A stretch of DNA of 49,700 nucleotides from an uncultured Veillonella sp. (lineage in GTDB: Bacteria; Bacillota; Negativicutes; Veillonellales; Veillonellaceae): contig URPV01000004.1 of assembly GCA_900549805.1 (NCBI GenBank), forward strand, positions 1-49,700. The letters run 5' to 3'. Both the position numbers and the translations under genes were made by a program. The stretch's first letter is position 1. Every line of letters starts with the position of its first letter. Below, piece after piece: positions 39,689 to 48,279 of this stretch. Below the pieces are notes generated by a model. It did no database searches. It was given only the letters and a program-made list of their open reading frames with translations, and was not told where the DNA came from.

Positions 39689-40969
39689 TTACTGCTCCTT
39701 TTGCAGGTTAAACATATCTCGGAAGATTGCCCAATACTGGTCTTCCTCTTCCTTGCTAATCACATTTTCTACGTGTTGCAAATGAATCATAGGATCCCGT
39801 AAGAGCTTACGGACAATCATACGGCTCATGGATTCCATAATACGCCGTTCATGGTCAGGAAGGTCCGATAGTTTGGCCATAGCTCGGTGGAGTTCCCGTT
39901 GCCGAATTTGCTCTGCCTTATCCGCCAAGAGAGCCATCATAGGCCGAACCCGCAAATAATCCAACTTCTCAAAGAGCTCATTCACGGCCTCTTCGATAAG
40001 TGGTTCCGCCTTGTGGGCCTCCTCCAAACGTTGTTGACGGTTGTTTTCTACAACACTTTCTAGGGCATCGATATTAAAGAGGTGGATACCCTCGATAGTT
40101 TCCACCACAGGATCGATATCCCGGGGAACAGCGATATCAATCATGACAAAGGGTTGACCCTTCTTAGCGGCCGCAATTTCCTTGGCTGCTTCTAGGTCCA
40201 CCAAATAGTGAGGTGCGCCTGTAGAGGTAATAAGAATATCAGCTTGTTTAGCCAGTTCCACATAATCATCCAAGCGAATAGCCTGGCCACCGAAACGTTC
40301 TGCTAGAGCTTGGGCCTTGGAGTAAGTTTTATTAGATACGAATATCGTATTAACCCCCTTGGCTTGGAGATGGGTAGCGGTGAGTTCGGACATGGTCCCT
40401 GCACCTAGGATGAGGACTTTGGCCTGATTCATAGGCTTATTAAGCACGTCTTCCGCCAGGTTGACGGCCGTATAGGATACGGATACCGGTGTATCGGCAA
40501 TAGCGGTTCGCGTCCGCACGAGCTTACCAATGCGAATAGCCCTTTGAAAGAGGATATTAAATACAGTTTCTGTATAGCCACCTTGGTAAGCACGTAGGTA
40601 GGCTGCCTTCAATTGAGACAGGATCTGCCCTTCCCCTACTACGAGGGAATCTAGGCCCGAGGAAACGTGAAAGAGGTGATCTACACAAGCGCGATCAGTC
40701 TTGCAATAAAAGGCGTCCTCATGGCCCTCTGCAATGGAGCGAATCTGGCACAAGGCCTTGAAAATCAAGTCGTGAGGGTCTTGGCATTGCTTAACCAAGG
40801 CGTAAATCTCCATGCGGTTACAGGTAGAGAGGACTACGCATTCAATGATCCCTGGATAATTATAGAGGAATTCCAAGGCATTATTTTGTTCTTCCGGGGT
40901 AAAGGAAAAGGCTTCCCTCACCTCTACTGGTGCCGTCTTATGATTCAATCCCAAGAGAACTAATTGCAT
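39689..40969 (-). CDS. hemA: Glutamyl-tRNA reductase
   Basis: Reduces glutamyl-tRNA to glutamate-1-semialdehyde, the committed step of the C5 route. The 426-residue protein has LGLNHKTAPVEVREAF, the catalytic cysteine in VVLSTCNRMEIYA, LFHVSSGLDSLVVGEGQILSQ, the NADPH-binding KVLILGAGTMSELTATHL and IDIAVPRDIDP, and a helical dimerisation tail. Its start lies within the 3' end of the siroheme-type gene (32-bp overlap), so it is translationally coupled. Confidence 0.97.
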   Translation of the reverse strand: MQLVLLGLNHKTAPVEVREAFSFTPEEQNNALEFLYNYPGIIECVVLSTCNRMEIYALVKQCQDPHDLIFKALCQIRSIAEGHEDAFYCKTDRACVDHLFHVSSGLDSLVVGEGQILSQLKAAYLRAYQGGYTETVFNILFQRAIRIGKLVRTRTAIADTPVSVSYTAVNLAEDVLNKPMNQAKVLILGAGTMSELTATHLQAKGVNTIFVSNKTYSKAQALAERFGGQAIRLDDYVELAKQADILITSTGAPHYLVDLEAAKEIAAAKKGQPFVMIDIAVPRDIDPVVETIEGIHLFNIDALESVVENNRQQRLEEAHKAEPLIEEAVNELFEKLDYLRVRPMMALLADKAEQIRQRELHRAMAKLSDLPDHERRIMESMSRMIVRKLLRDPMIHLQHVENVISKEEEDQYWAIFRDMFNLQKEQ

Positions 40970-41621
40970 CTTCTAACCTCTCTTTAACACATGTCCATTG
41001 ACCCGCTCGAATTTGAGCTAGGGCCTCTCCATCTAAATAGCGTCGCCAAAAAACACGTCGCTCCTTACTCGTATGTACCCGTTCTTTAAGTAAATCTCGT
41101 AGGTAAGCCAATTCAGCTAGGATAGTAGGATCATCCTGCAAGGCTTGGTAACGGTCTTCTAAGTCCCTACGAATCAAGGCATTAAGGCGGGGGCTAGCGG
41201 GCTTTGTCGTCAGGCTAACCCCCAGGCCACCCAAGTAAGAAGCATTAGCAACGGCCATATCAGCTCGTTCCACAGGACCCGACAAGAGCCAGCCTCTAGC
41301 ACGAACCAACTGCCCCACATGACTATTTACCACTGGATCATCCGTAGCCAGAATAACCAGAGGCGTTAAATCAGATTGACCTCCAAACGATTCCATCCAG
41401 GCCTCTACCCGACCGCTAGCAGACTCCAAAGACAGTCTTTCCTGCCACCAAACTAAGGCTCCCTCTCGCCACCATGATTTAATTGGCTCCGTCAAGCAAG
41501 GCGCTAAAACAGTAACCAAAGGGTCTTCAGGCACTAGTCTAGATAAGCGGTCTTGGGCAACCTGGCCTCCTCCTAGAAGGAGGATAGGACGTTCTTTCAT
41601 TGAAAGTTCAATCATTGCCAT
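40938..41621 (-). CDS. Precorrin-2 dehydrogenase/sirohydrochlorin ferrochelatase-like (CysG N-terminal type)
   Basis: A 227-residue protein with the NAD-binding start ILLLGGGQVAQDRLSRLV, followed by VILATDDPVVNSHVGQLVRARG and ADMAVANASYLGGLGVSLTTKPASPRL, which correspond to the CysG N-terminal (SirC/Met8) domain. It oxidises precorrin-2 toward sirohydrochlorin. No separate ferrochelatase lies nearby. It opens the tetrapyrrole operon and overlaps hemA by 32 bp. The region after strand 1 is less conserved than in model proteins. Start is the ATG six bases after GAGG. Confidence 0.85.
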   Translation of the reverse strand: MAMIELSMKERPILLLGGGQVAQDRLSRLVPEDPLVTVLAPCLTEPIKSWWREGALVWWQERLSLESASGRVEAWMESFGGQSDLTPLVILATDDPVVNSHVGQLVRARGWLLSGPVERADMAVANASYLGGLGVSLTTKPASPRLNALIRRDLEDRYQALQDDPTILAELAYLRDLLKERVHTSKERRVFWRRYLDGEALAQIRAGQWTCVKERLEDAISSLGIES

Positions 41622-41660
41622 AGACTACCTCTTATACACACGACTACCTGAATCCCTAAT

Positions 41661-41702
41661 AAGGAGGCCTGACTAGTCAGGTCTAGCCAGTCCCTCCTCA
41701 AG
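41661..41702 (-). terminator. Hairpin between divIVA and the tetrapyrrole operon, with a 14-bp palindrome
   Basis: An outer AAGGAGG/CCTCCT stem encloses the perfect palindrome CCTGACTAGTCAGG (41668-41681). On the minus strand it follows the divIVA stop and ends in TCCTTATT, a weak T tract. It may terminate the division operon, or be an operator for the tetrapyrrole operon that starts 46 bp later. Confidence 0.55.
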
Positions 41703-41707
41703 GATAC

Positions 41708-42037
41708 TTACTTTTCAGTTTCCACATTACGGAGCAAGGTGGTTAACTGTTCATCATCAAATTCGGATTCCAACATCTTGAGTTGAGCATTTAAAATCCC
41801 CTCCATCTTGGACCGAAGGGCTGCTGCCAAAGTTTTATTCATATTGGATTCTACGCGTTCACAGGCCAAAACCCGGTCTTCCATGGACTCCAATTGGTCT
41901 TTCATTTCACGATTTTCCCGATAGAGGGTTTCGTATTCCTTAACCAGTTCTGCCATGAAGGCATCTACTTCGCTCTTGCTATAACCTCGCATGCTAGTAG
42001 AGAATTTCTTATTTTCCAAATCCATTGGTGTAATCAT
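41708..42037 (-). CDS. divIVA: DivIVA-domain protein
   Basis: A 109-residue protein with the DivIVA start MITPMDLENKKFSTSMRGY followed by SKSEVDAFM (the family pattern of LDIxxKxFxxxxRGYxxxEVDxFL) and a coiled coil (about 25-65: VKEYETLYRENREMKDQLES). It is shorter than Bacillus DivIVA (164), mostly in the C-terminal part. It recognises curved membrane and helps place the septum or pole. It is the last gene of yggS-sepF-ylmH-divIVA, 45 bp after ylmH. Confidence 0.9.
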   Translation of the reverse strand: MITPMDLENKKFSTSMRGYSKSEVDAFMAELVKEYETLYRENREMKDQLESMEDRVLACERVESNMNKTLAAALRSKMEGILNAQLKMLESEFDDEQLTTLLRNVETEK

Positions 42038-42082
42038 AGCTTACTCCTTACAAAGAATTTATTCAGCAATCTTGGTAACATA

Positions 42083-42871
42083 TTACATAAAACGCTTGAG
42101 ATAAACGCCTATACGACCTTTCTTTGATTGGCCTGTAATAGCTTCCACCTTCATTCGGCCCCGGCTGCGCATAGAGATAATATCCCCTTCAGATACCTCT
42201 TGTGATGGGCCCTTAGCTGCTTGCCAATTGACCTGTAAAAGGCCCGCCTTGATGGCTTCTACCACCTTGGTACGAGAGAGGGAGAAGCCCGATGATGCCA
42301 CGGAGTCCAAGCGAAGAGAAGCTACAGTAGTGCGGATTTCCTTAACCTTTTCTTCCTTAGGAGCAATATCGGCCAAGTCGAGTTGGGTAACCTCCACCGA
42401 AACCATGGCAATCTTTTTAAAATTTTGTACCACAAAATCTGCCACATTGGCATCTACCAGAAGGGTCGCCCCCCCTTGGGCCACGAGGATATCACCGAAC
42501 TTTTCCCGTTCTAAACCCAAACCCATAAGAGAGCCCAACACATCCCGGTGACTTAGCAAACGAAAACGCGGGTCCCAAGCTACTTTAAGGGCTTTGACAC
42601 CCATGTCCACCGAGCCCTTGAAATCCTGGTCCACAAAGGCGATACGGATACGTTCCGCCCCTTGGTATCCGCCGAAGGATTCCACGCGGATACCGGGATA
42701 ATTGGCTTTCACTGCATCGGCAATGGCCAATCCGGCAGGAGAAGTGAAATCAGATACCCGGAAGGGCTTCCCCCCTACAACTTGGTCGGCTAGATCAATC
42801 ATACGACGAGCCTGATCACCAGCGCCAGAGGCCTCAAAGTAGCGTATTAATTTGTCTTTATTGTCACTCAT
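42083..42871 (-). CDS. ylmH: YlmH-type RNA-binding protein with S4 domain
   Basis: A 262-residue protein of the YlmH family found in Firmicute division clusters. It starts with a helical domain (KLIRYFEASGAGDQARRMID), has the central FGGYQGAERIRIAF and LSHRDVLGSLMGLGLEREKFGDI motif, and ends in an S4 RNA-binding domain (LRLDSVASSGFSLSRTKVVE, then DIISMRSRGRMKVEAI). S4 suggests ribosome or RNA binding. Its place between sepF and divIVA is conserved. Confidence 0.93.
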   Translation of the reverse strand: MSDNKDKLIRYFEASGAGDQARRMIDLADQVVGGKPFRVSDFTSPAGLAIADAVKANYPGIRVESFGGYQGAERIRIAFVDQDFKGSVDMGVKALKVAWDPRFRLLSHRDVLGSLMGLGLEREKFGDILVAQGGATLLVDANVADFVVQNFKKIAMVSVEVTQLDLADIAPKEEKVKEIRTTVASLRLDSVASSGFSLSRTKVVEAIKAGLLQVNWQAAKGPSQEVSEGDIISMRSRGRMKVEAITGQSKKGRIGVYLKRFM

Positions 42872-42944
42872 AAAGAAGCCTCCTATTTCTGCATATCATG
42901 CGACGAAAACCGTACAGAGACTGTACGGCTTATCAAATCGTATA

Positions 42945-43424
42945 TTAGTTTTCTGTAGACCAAGATACTTGGTCGGAGAAATCAGTTTTACCGGTTTCTT
43001 GGTTGTGGTCGATGGTAATGTTGGAAGGAACACACATAAAGATGTCTTTACCCACCTTTTCAAGGTGCCCATCCAAGGCGTAAGTAGCACCAGAAATGAA
43101 GTCAACCACACGAGCTGCTTCACGAGGGTCTGTATTTTCAAAATTGACGAGCACAGGACGCATACCGCGCAACTGGTCTACGATGGTGGCAGAATCTTCA
43201 AATGTTTTTGGTTCAATTACGATTACCTTCATAGCCGTAGGGCGTTGTGTCATACTTGTACCTCCTGTTTTTCGGGCTGCTGCAGCCACTGGTGCGTCTG
43301 CCTTGGTATCAGCTACATCATCATAGTCGTCTTCGTATTCATAATCATCATCATAGTCTTCATATTGACTAGAACCAAGACCGATGGATTCCTTTAATTT
43401 ATTGAATTTTTCGCTGAAAGCCAT
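42945..43424 (-). CDS. sepF: Cell division protein SepF
   Basis: Binds FtsZ and tethers it to the membrane. The 159-residue protein has an N-terminal amphipathic segment (MAFSEKFNKLKESIGLGS), a very acidic linker (DDDYEYEDDYDDVADT, residues about 24-40), then the SepF core: VIVIEPKTFEDSATIVDQLR, PVLVNFENTDPREAARVVDFISG, LDGHLEKVGKDIFMCVPSNI. The membrane-binding helix and FtsZ-binding core are both present. Confidence 0.95.
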   Translation of the reverse strand: MAFSEKFNKLKESIGLGSSQYEDYDDDYEYEDDYDDVADTKADAPVAAAARKTGGTSMTQRPTAMKVIVIEPKTFEDSATIVDQLRGMRPVLVNFENTDPREAARVVDFISGATYALDGHLEKVGKDIFMCVPSNITIDHNQETGKTDFSDQVSWSTEN

Positions 43425-43444
43425 AATATCCTCCTTAACTTGCG

Positions 43445-44131
43445 CTAGTTATAAACGCGCTCCCCAAATATAGCCGTGCCTACGCGAACGATGTTAGCGC
43501 CTTCTTCAAGGGCAACCTCAAAATCATGTGTCATTCCCATGGATAAGAATTTGATTTGTCCCGGTTCAAAGTGGTCCTTCATATCTTCAAACAAGGCGTG
43601 AGCCAAGCGGAAGATAGGACGGGCCTCTTCCGAATCCTCAAAGAAAGGAGCTATGCACATAAGACCGCAAACGCGGACATGTGGCAAGGCTTTTGCATAA
43701 TCACGGATAGCAGGAAAGTCCTCTACAGACATGCCAGACTTAGAAGCTTCACGAGCTACATTAACTTGGAGCAAAACATCTTGCACCTTATCATGCTTAG
43801 TGGCAACCTTCTCAATTTCATCCAAAAGCTTAATGCTATCCACAGAGTGGATAAGATCAAACATAGGAACTGCCTGACGCACTTTATTAGCCTGTAGATG
43901 ACCAATTAAGTGCCATGTCAATTGAGGTCCCTTATAGAGAAGTTGCTTTTCCTTAGCCTCTTGTACCCTGTTCTCTCCTACATGGGTACACCCTAAGGCA
44001 GCCACTTCTTCAAGGGCGGATACTGGATGATTTTTAGTGACCGCCACAAGTAGGGCTGTATCGGTCCGCCCTACGCGGGCCATAGCATTAGCCATGCGCT
44101 GCTGAACGGCATTCACATTCTCTTTAATCAT
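43445..44131 (-). CDS. yggS: YggS-family PLP-homeostasis protein
   Basis: A 228-residue PLP-binding barrel protein (YggS/YlmE). The PLP lysine lies in LLVAVTKNHPVSALEEVAALG, followed by GENRVQEAKEK, LTWHLIGHLQANKV, LIHSVDS, QVNVAREASKSGM, LMCIAPFFED, LSMGMTHDFEVALEEGANIVRVGTAIFG. The family controls pyridoxal phosphate levels and the balance of amino and keto acids; it has no known catalytic activity. It begins the division operon with sepF 20 bp downstream. Confidence 0.95.
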   Translation of the reverse strand: MIKENVNAVQQRMANAMARVGRTDTALLVAVTKNHPVSALEEVAALGCTHVGENRVQEAKEKQLLYKGPQLTWHLIGHLQANKVRQAVPMFDLIHSVDSIKLLDEIEKVATKHDKVQDVLLQVNVAREASKSGMSVEDFPAIRDYAKALPHVRVCGLMCIAPFFEDSEEARPIFRLAHALFEDMKDHFEPGQIKFLSMGMTHDFEVALEEGANIVRVGTAIFGERVYN

Positions 44132-44208
44132 ACGAGCCTCCTAGCTTTCCATTCATAGGCCAAGGCGGCATGCAACCTTGTCGCAAGCGAACCTTACCCT
44201 ATAATTAT

Positions 44209-44236
44209 TTAATATTATATAGTATTTTCCTGTAAA
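44209..44236 (-). promoter_or_regulatory. Candidate promoter of the yggS-sepF-ylmH-divIVA operon
   Basis: Minus-strand TTTACA (44231-44236), 16-bp spacer, TATTAA (44209-44214). It lies between the pgeF terminator and the yggS start. The -10 match is only moderate and other AT-rich -10-like sequences overlap. Confidence 0.4.
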
Positions 44237-44278
44237 AGTATACAAAACAGCCTTTCATTAGACCCCATTCATCAAATA

Positions 44279-44315
44279 CAAGAGGCCCCCATCCAAGAAT
44301 GGGGGCCTCAACTTA
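44279..44315 (-). terminator. Intrinsic terminator of pgeF
   Basis: GAGGCCCCCAT (44282-44292) pairs with ATGGGGGCCTC (44299-44309). It separates the radical SAM-pgeF transcript from the division operon. The T tail is weak on the minus strand (TTGTATTT). Confidence 0.75.
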
Positions 44316-44345
44316 CTATAAGTTTTTACCGCTCTATGTAGATAC

Positions 44346-45218
44346 CTATTTAAGCATCATCACCATGGCCATACGACCTGTCCTCCCCTCTTCTCTACGG
44401 TAGGAATAGCAGGCCGCTGAAGTCATGGAGTCCGTGCCGGATACTACTATGTGGTCCCGCTTCATGCCGGCCTCCAGAAGAGAGTAGAGATTAAAAGCCC
44501 ATAGGTCTACATGAGGGCTCTCGTGATTAGCGCCTGATCGTTTGTGATAAGCCACTACCGTATCATGGCCATCCTGGATAAAGCCTTCTTCTTCCCTCCG
44601 GAAACGCTCTGCCAAATCTTCACTAACCTCAAAGGATCGAGGGCCAATAGAAGGCCCCAAAAAGGCATACGAGTCCTTAGGGTCTGTACCATAGGCATCA
44701 GCCATAGCGGCTAAGGTCAACTTAGGCAGGTGTCCTATAGTCCCCTTCCAACCGGCATGAACTACAGCTATAGCCTCATGAACTGGATCATAGATCCCCA
44801 CAGCCACACAATCAGCAGTAAAGAGAAGGAGCGGTGCCTCTTTTACATTTGTCATGAGGGCATCTGTATTTTGGATGGCCTCTTCCAAACTAAAAGCTCC
44901 CGCTCCTACCTGGGATGAGTCCACCTTGGCCACACGTAAGCCATGAACCTGGTTCGCATTGGTCAGCCGATCAACTGTAACCCCTAGATACTGGGCTAAG
45001 GCCAAGCGATTAGCCATAACATGATCCTCTTGATCGCCCACATGAAAGGCCATATTAAAGGAATCATAAGGTGCCTTAGACAGGCCACCCATCCGATAGG
45101 TAGAGGCCCAGACTAAGTTTTTAAAATCTCTATCAAAGATTGGTTTTTCATAGTACCAAGGATCCGCCTCTTGATCCATAACTGTAACAAGAGCTACTTC
45201 ATCATCATAGGTTGGCAT
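44346..45218 (-). CDS. pgeF: Peptidoglycan editing factor PgeF/YfiH-type laccase-domain protein
   Basis: A 290-residue protein of the PgeF/YfiH family (also called multicopper polyphenol oxidase). The active-site residues are present: NQVHGLRVAKV (His), LLLFTADCVAVGIYDP (Cys), AIAVVHAGWKGT (His), with LGPSIGPRSFEV. In E. coli PgeF prevents misincorporation of L-Ser into peptidoglycan. It lies 9 bp after the radical SAM gene. An N-terminal extension (residues 1-25) precedes the core. Confidence 0.92.
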   Translation of the reverse strand: MPTYDDEVALVTVMDQEADPWYYEKPIFDRDFKNLVWASTYRMGGLSKAPYDSFNMAFHVGDQEDHVMANRLALAQYLGVTVDRLTNANQVHGLRVAKVDSSQVGAGAFSLEEAIQNTDALMTNVKEAPLLLFTADCVAVGIYDPVHEAIAVVHAGWKGTIGHLPKLTLAAMADAYGTDPKDSYAFLGPSIGPRSFEVSEDLAERFRREEEGFIQDGHDTVVAYHKRSGANHESPHVDLWAFNLYSLLEAGMKRDHIVVSGTDSMTSAACYSYRREEGRTGRMAMVMMLK

Positions 45219-45227
45219 GGAACCTCC

Positions 45228-46958
45228 TTATTGATCACATACGCCACAGCGCTTACACCCATCCATACAAGGGGCGGTAAACTTACCGGCCACCGCTTTA
45301 TACCATTCAGTTTCTAAATAGCCTTCCCTGAGACCCATATCTAGCATATCCCAAGGTAGGGGCTCGCCCATCTCTCGTTCCCGATAATTGGCCTGGTCCA
45401 TATCGATGCCTGCTACCTTAAGTTCCTTTTTAAAGGACTTAGGTCCCCGATCCATAGCACACTGGTAGAGAACCTGTGAAAGACGCCGATCCCCTCTAGC
45501 TAAAACCCCTTGGATATAGGCCTCCTTAGGAGACTCAATAAGGACCTCTATGCGGCGGTCCTTCTGCAAGGCTTTCTTGATGTATTGCAATTTCTTTTCC
45601 ACCGACTTTTGGTTATCCATAGCCATCCACTGGAAGGGAGTAAATGGTTTAGGGATAAAGGGGTTGATAGAGAGGGTTAAGCGGCCTTTAGATCCCACCT
45701 CTTCCATGTACTTACGAGTCCGTACAGCCAAATCTACAATAGCTTGGATATCTTCCTCTTCCTCTGTGGGAAGGCCAATCATGATATAAAAACGCAAATG
45801 GTGGACACCAGACTTAGCGGCTAAAAGAGCTCCCTTTCTGAGGTCATCCTCAGTAATACCCTTGTTGATCACATCACGCAAGCGATCAGAGCCTGTTTCC
45901 GGTGCTATGGTGATGGTCTTTTGACCAGAATCCGCCAACCCATCCACCACGTCTTGGGTCAAGGAATCAGCCCGTAAGGAAGCGCAAGAATAGCGGATTC
46001 CCTTAGACCGAATATAGTTAACCAATTCATCAATTTGTGGATAATCGGAAATGGCGGCCCCCATGAGGCCCACCTTTTTGCCGAGTTCTGCAGCCCGATC
46101 TACGCCGGCCTTGAGTTGATCTAGATCTCGAATACGAGGTACCCGATAGCAGTAACCGGCCATACAGAATCGGCAATGCCGCCCACAGCCACGAGCTACT
46201 TCTACGATGTACATAGCTCCAAATTCCGTATAGTCCGTAGCAATGACAGTCTCCCCCTCCTTAGTGAGGGGTTCATAATAACGACGGATAGTTTTGGGAA
46301 CGCCAGGGGCCACATCATAGCCATCAAAGCGGCCATCCTCACGAAACTTAGGGGTAAATAAAGAGGGCACATAGACACCGGGCAATTGGGCTAAGTTAAA
46401 GAGGATTTGTTGGCGGTCCAAGCCTTCTTCCTTACCCTGATAGATAACATCTAGCACCTGGCCTGTAATTCCCTCCCCTTCACCGATAATGCAAGCATCG
46501 ATAAATTCTGCAAAGGGCTCTGGATTAAAAGTTACACAAGGACCACCCGCCAACACAATGGGATCAAACTCAGTACGGTCTTTTGAAAAAACAGGGATGG
46601 ACCCATGCTTAAGCATGAGGGGGAGGTTGAAGTAATCCATTTCAAAGGTAACACCAATAGCCAAGACATCCAATTGGCTCATAGGCCGTTGTGTTTCAAT
46701 GGACATGAGTTTGGTCTTTGTTTTTACATAAGCTTCAAACTCTTTTTTCTCCGGCATGAAGTAACGCTCGCAAACGGAGTCATCTCGATCATTAATTTCC
46801 TTGTAAATAATATGCTGACCTAAGTTGGACATACCTACAAAATAGGTATTAGGATAGGCTAAGCCTACCTTCCAACGGGCATGTGGATTGATTTGACAGC
46901 GGTTAGTCTCATGGGAAGCCAGATCTTTTAAGTTATTGAGCAAGTCATTGTGATTCAT
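45228..46958 (-). CDS. TIGR03960-family radical SAM protein
   Basis: A 576-residue radical SAM protein. The [4Fe-4S] motif is CGRHCRFC (C-x3-C-x2-C) in EVARGCGRHCRFCMAGYCYR, preceded by a B12-binding-like Rossmann region (LDVLAIGVTFEMDYFNLP, IVLAGGPCVTFNPEPFAEF). A C-terminal Cys cluster (CMDGCKRCGVC) may hold a second cluster. The reaction is not established. In many Firmicutes it is followed by a TIGR03936/DUF2344 gene; here pgeF follows instead. An in-frame TTG at 46973 lies inside the ribosome site AGGAGG, so the ATG at 46958 is chosen. Confidence 0.9.
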   Translation of the reverse strand: MNHNDLLNNLKDLASHETNRCQINPHARWKVGLAYPNTYFVGMSNLGQHIIYKEINDRDDSVCERYFMPEKKEFEAYVKTKTKLMSIETQRPMSQLDVLAIGVTFEMDYFNLPLMLKHGSIPVFSKDRTEFDPIVLAGGPCVTFNPEPFAEFIDACIIGEGEGITGQVLDVIYQGKEEGLDRQQILFNLAQLPGVYVPSLFTPKFREDGRFDGYDVAPGVPKTIRRYYEPLTKEGETVIATDYTEFGAMYIVEVARGCGRHCRFCMAGYCYRVPRIRDLDQLKAGVDRAAELGKKVGLMGAAISDYPQIDELVNYIRSKGIRYSCASLRADSLTQDVVDGLADSGQKTITIAPETGSDRLRDVINKGITEDDLRKGALLAAKSGVHHLRFYIMIGLPTEEEEDIQAIVDLAVRTRKYMEEVGSKGRLTLSINPFIPKPFTPFQWMAMDNQKSVEKKLQYIKKALQKDRRIEVLIESPKEAYIQGVLARGDRRLSQVLYQCAMDRGPKSFKKELKVAGIDMDQANYREREMGEPLPWDMLDMGLREGYLETEWYKAVAGKFTAPCMDGCKRCGVCDQ

Positions 46959-47028
46959 AGCTCCTCCTGACAAATCACACCTAGCTATTTGGCAACTAGT
47001 CCTACAAACCTGATTCTTTTATAAAGGC

Positions 47029-47709
47029 TTAAGCCTTTTCCTGCATGCGCGCCAAACGACCCTTTTTCTTTTTAAAGGGATAGAGAATAACCTTGCCTTC
47101 TAAGTATTCGGCAATATAGATATCGCGAATCTTATAGCCTTGTCGTTCCACTTGGTCCCGCAACCATTCATCATCCTTATCAATCAAGTCCAATACGAAG
47201 TCATTAATCTGTCCATCTGTGATAAGGTCTAAACGAATATTATCTTCTCCAAATTGGACTACGGACAGCTGTCCATTTTGTTCTAACACAGCACGCTTTA
47301 CATCCTTGATATATTGAATGCCTGCAGCTCGCAATTTCATCTTAAGTTCTGCTGCCTGGATGCCATAGCGGATACATTCATCCGTTAAGACTTGCCCCTT
47401 TTCCACCAAGATAGCAGGGTGCCCATCAAGGAGACGTTTGAAGAACCCAATGTTACCCTTCAAAACTTTCAGGGTCATAACCAAGATGGTCCAAATGATA
47501 AGAACTAGAATAAATTGTAGAATACCAATGGAATCATTGTAGATAATCGCCCCAATGATACCGCCAAGAACATAGTTCTGTAGTTGATCCAATGCAGAAG
47601 TAGGGGCTAGGTTGCCCTTACCCATGACATTAATCTGTAAAATAATAGCCAAGAGACCTATGCCCAATTTGGCCATAACCATCCCATAGGCAACTAATGA
47701 TTCAAACAT
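47029..47709 (-). CDS. DUF421 (YetF-type) membrane protein
   Basis: A 226-residue protein with three N-terminal membrane helices (VAYGMVMAKLGIGLLAIILQ, VLGGIIGAIIYNDSIGILQF, LVLIIWTILVMTLKVL) and a cytoplasmic DUF421 domain: LDGHPAILVEKGQVLTDECI, then LRAAGIQYIKDVKRAVLEQNGQLSVV. YetF-type proteins have no proven function. It is 11 bp after the DUF3290 gene; this pairing is common in Firmicutes. Confidence 0.9.
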   Translation of the reverse strand: MFESLVAYGMVMAKLGIGLLAIILQINVMGKGNLAPTSALDQLQNYVLGGIIGAIIYNDSIGILQFILVLIIWTILVMTLKVLKGNIGFFKRLLDGHPAILVEKGQVLTDECIRYGIQAAELKMKLRAAGIQYIKDVKRAVLEQNGQLSVVQFGEDNIRLDLITDGQINDFVLDLIDKDDEWLRDQVERQGYKIRDIYIAEYLEGKVILYPFKKKKGRLARMQEKA

Positions 47710-47720
47710 AGTATAGTCTC

Positions 47721-48170
47721 CTATTGCTTATCAATAATTCGGTCTTGTGGACTTACCGTATAGACCCGCTCCAGAGTATAAGTCGTATAGGAAGGGTTAA
47801 AGTGCACTTGGTAGTGAGCATCGCCTACCCGCAACACCATGGTTTCCTTCATTCGCAAGGAATCGATTGCTAGTTGGCTAGTATCCACATTGTGATCAAC
47901 CGAGAAGGCATTCATAAACTGCATGACCCGGGAAAAATCTTCTGATGTGTTTTTCATACGGCTGTACTGTTGGTACTCAAAGCCCAAGAAGAAAACCACA
48001 ATAAGGGATAAGATTACCGTTAAATCCCGATAGCGGCTAGTAAAACCATTACGCAAAACCTGGATCCCAACGACTAAAAGAGCCAAGAGGATAGCAGCGA
48101 AAACAATAAGAGCCCAAAGCTGTCTAGTAGACGCCTGGCTCTGTACATAAGCCAATGTATAAAAGTCCAT
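47721..48170 (-). CDS. DUF3290 membrane protein
   Basis: About 149 residues with two membrane helices (ALIVFAAILLALLVVGIQVL and DLTVILSLIVVFFLGFEY) and an extracytoplasmic C-terminal part. Although the frame is open upstream to 48323, the ATG at 48170 is five bases from AGGAGG, and the upstream part overlaps ilvC and its terminator. It is paired with the DUF421 protein; both probably form one membrane complex of unknown role. Confidence 0.82.
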   Translation of the reverse strand: MDFYTLAYVQSQASTRQLWALIVFAAILLALLVVGIQVLRNGFTSRYRDLTVILSLIVVFFLGFEYQQYSRMKNTSEDFSRVMQFMNAFSVDHNVDTSQLAIDSLRMKETMVLRVGDAHYQVHFNPSYTTYTLERVYTVSPQDRIIDKQ

Positions 48171-48230
48171 AAGACCTCCTATTACTACTATAATATATTT
48201 TCTTATTATAGCACACAGCCCACCACCCCA

Positions 48231-48265
48231 TAAAAAAAGAGCCCCTCCTAAGAGAGACTCTTTTA
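48231..48265 (-). terminator. Intrinsic terminator of ilvC
   Basis: AAAAGAGTCTC...GAG..CTCTTTTTTT stem on the minus strand with a run of seven T residues, 15-20 bp past the ilvC stop. Confidence 0.8.
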
Positions 48266-48279
48266 CTAAGTCAATAGAC

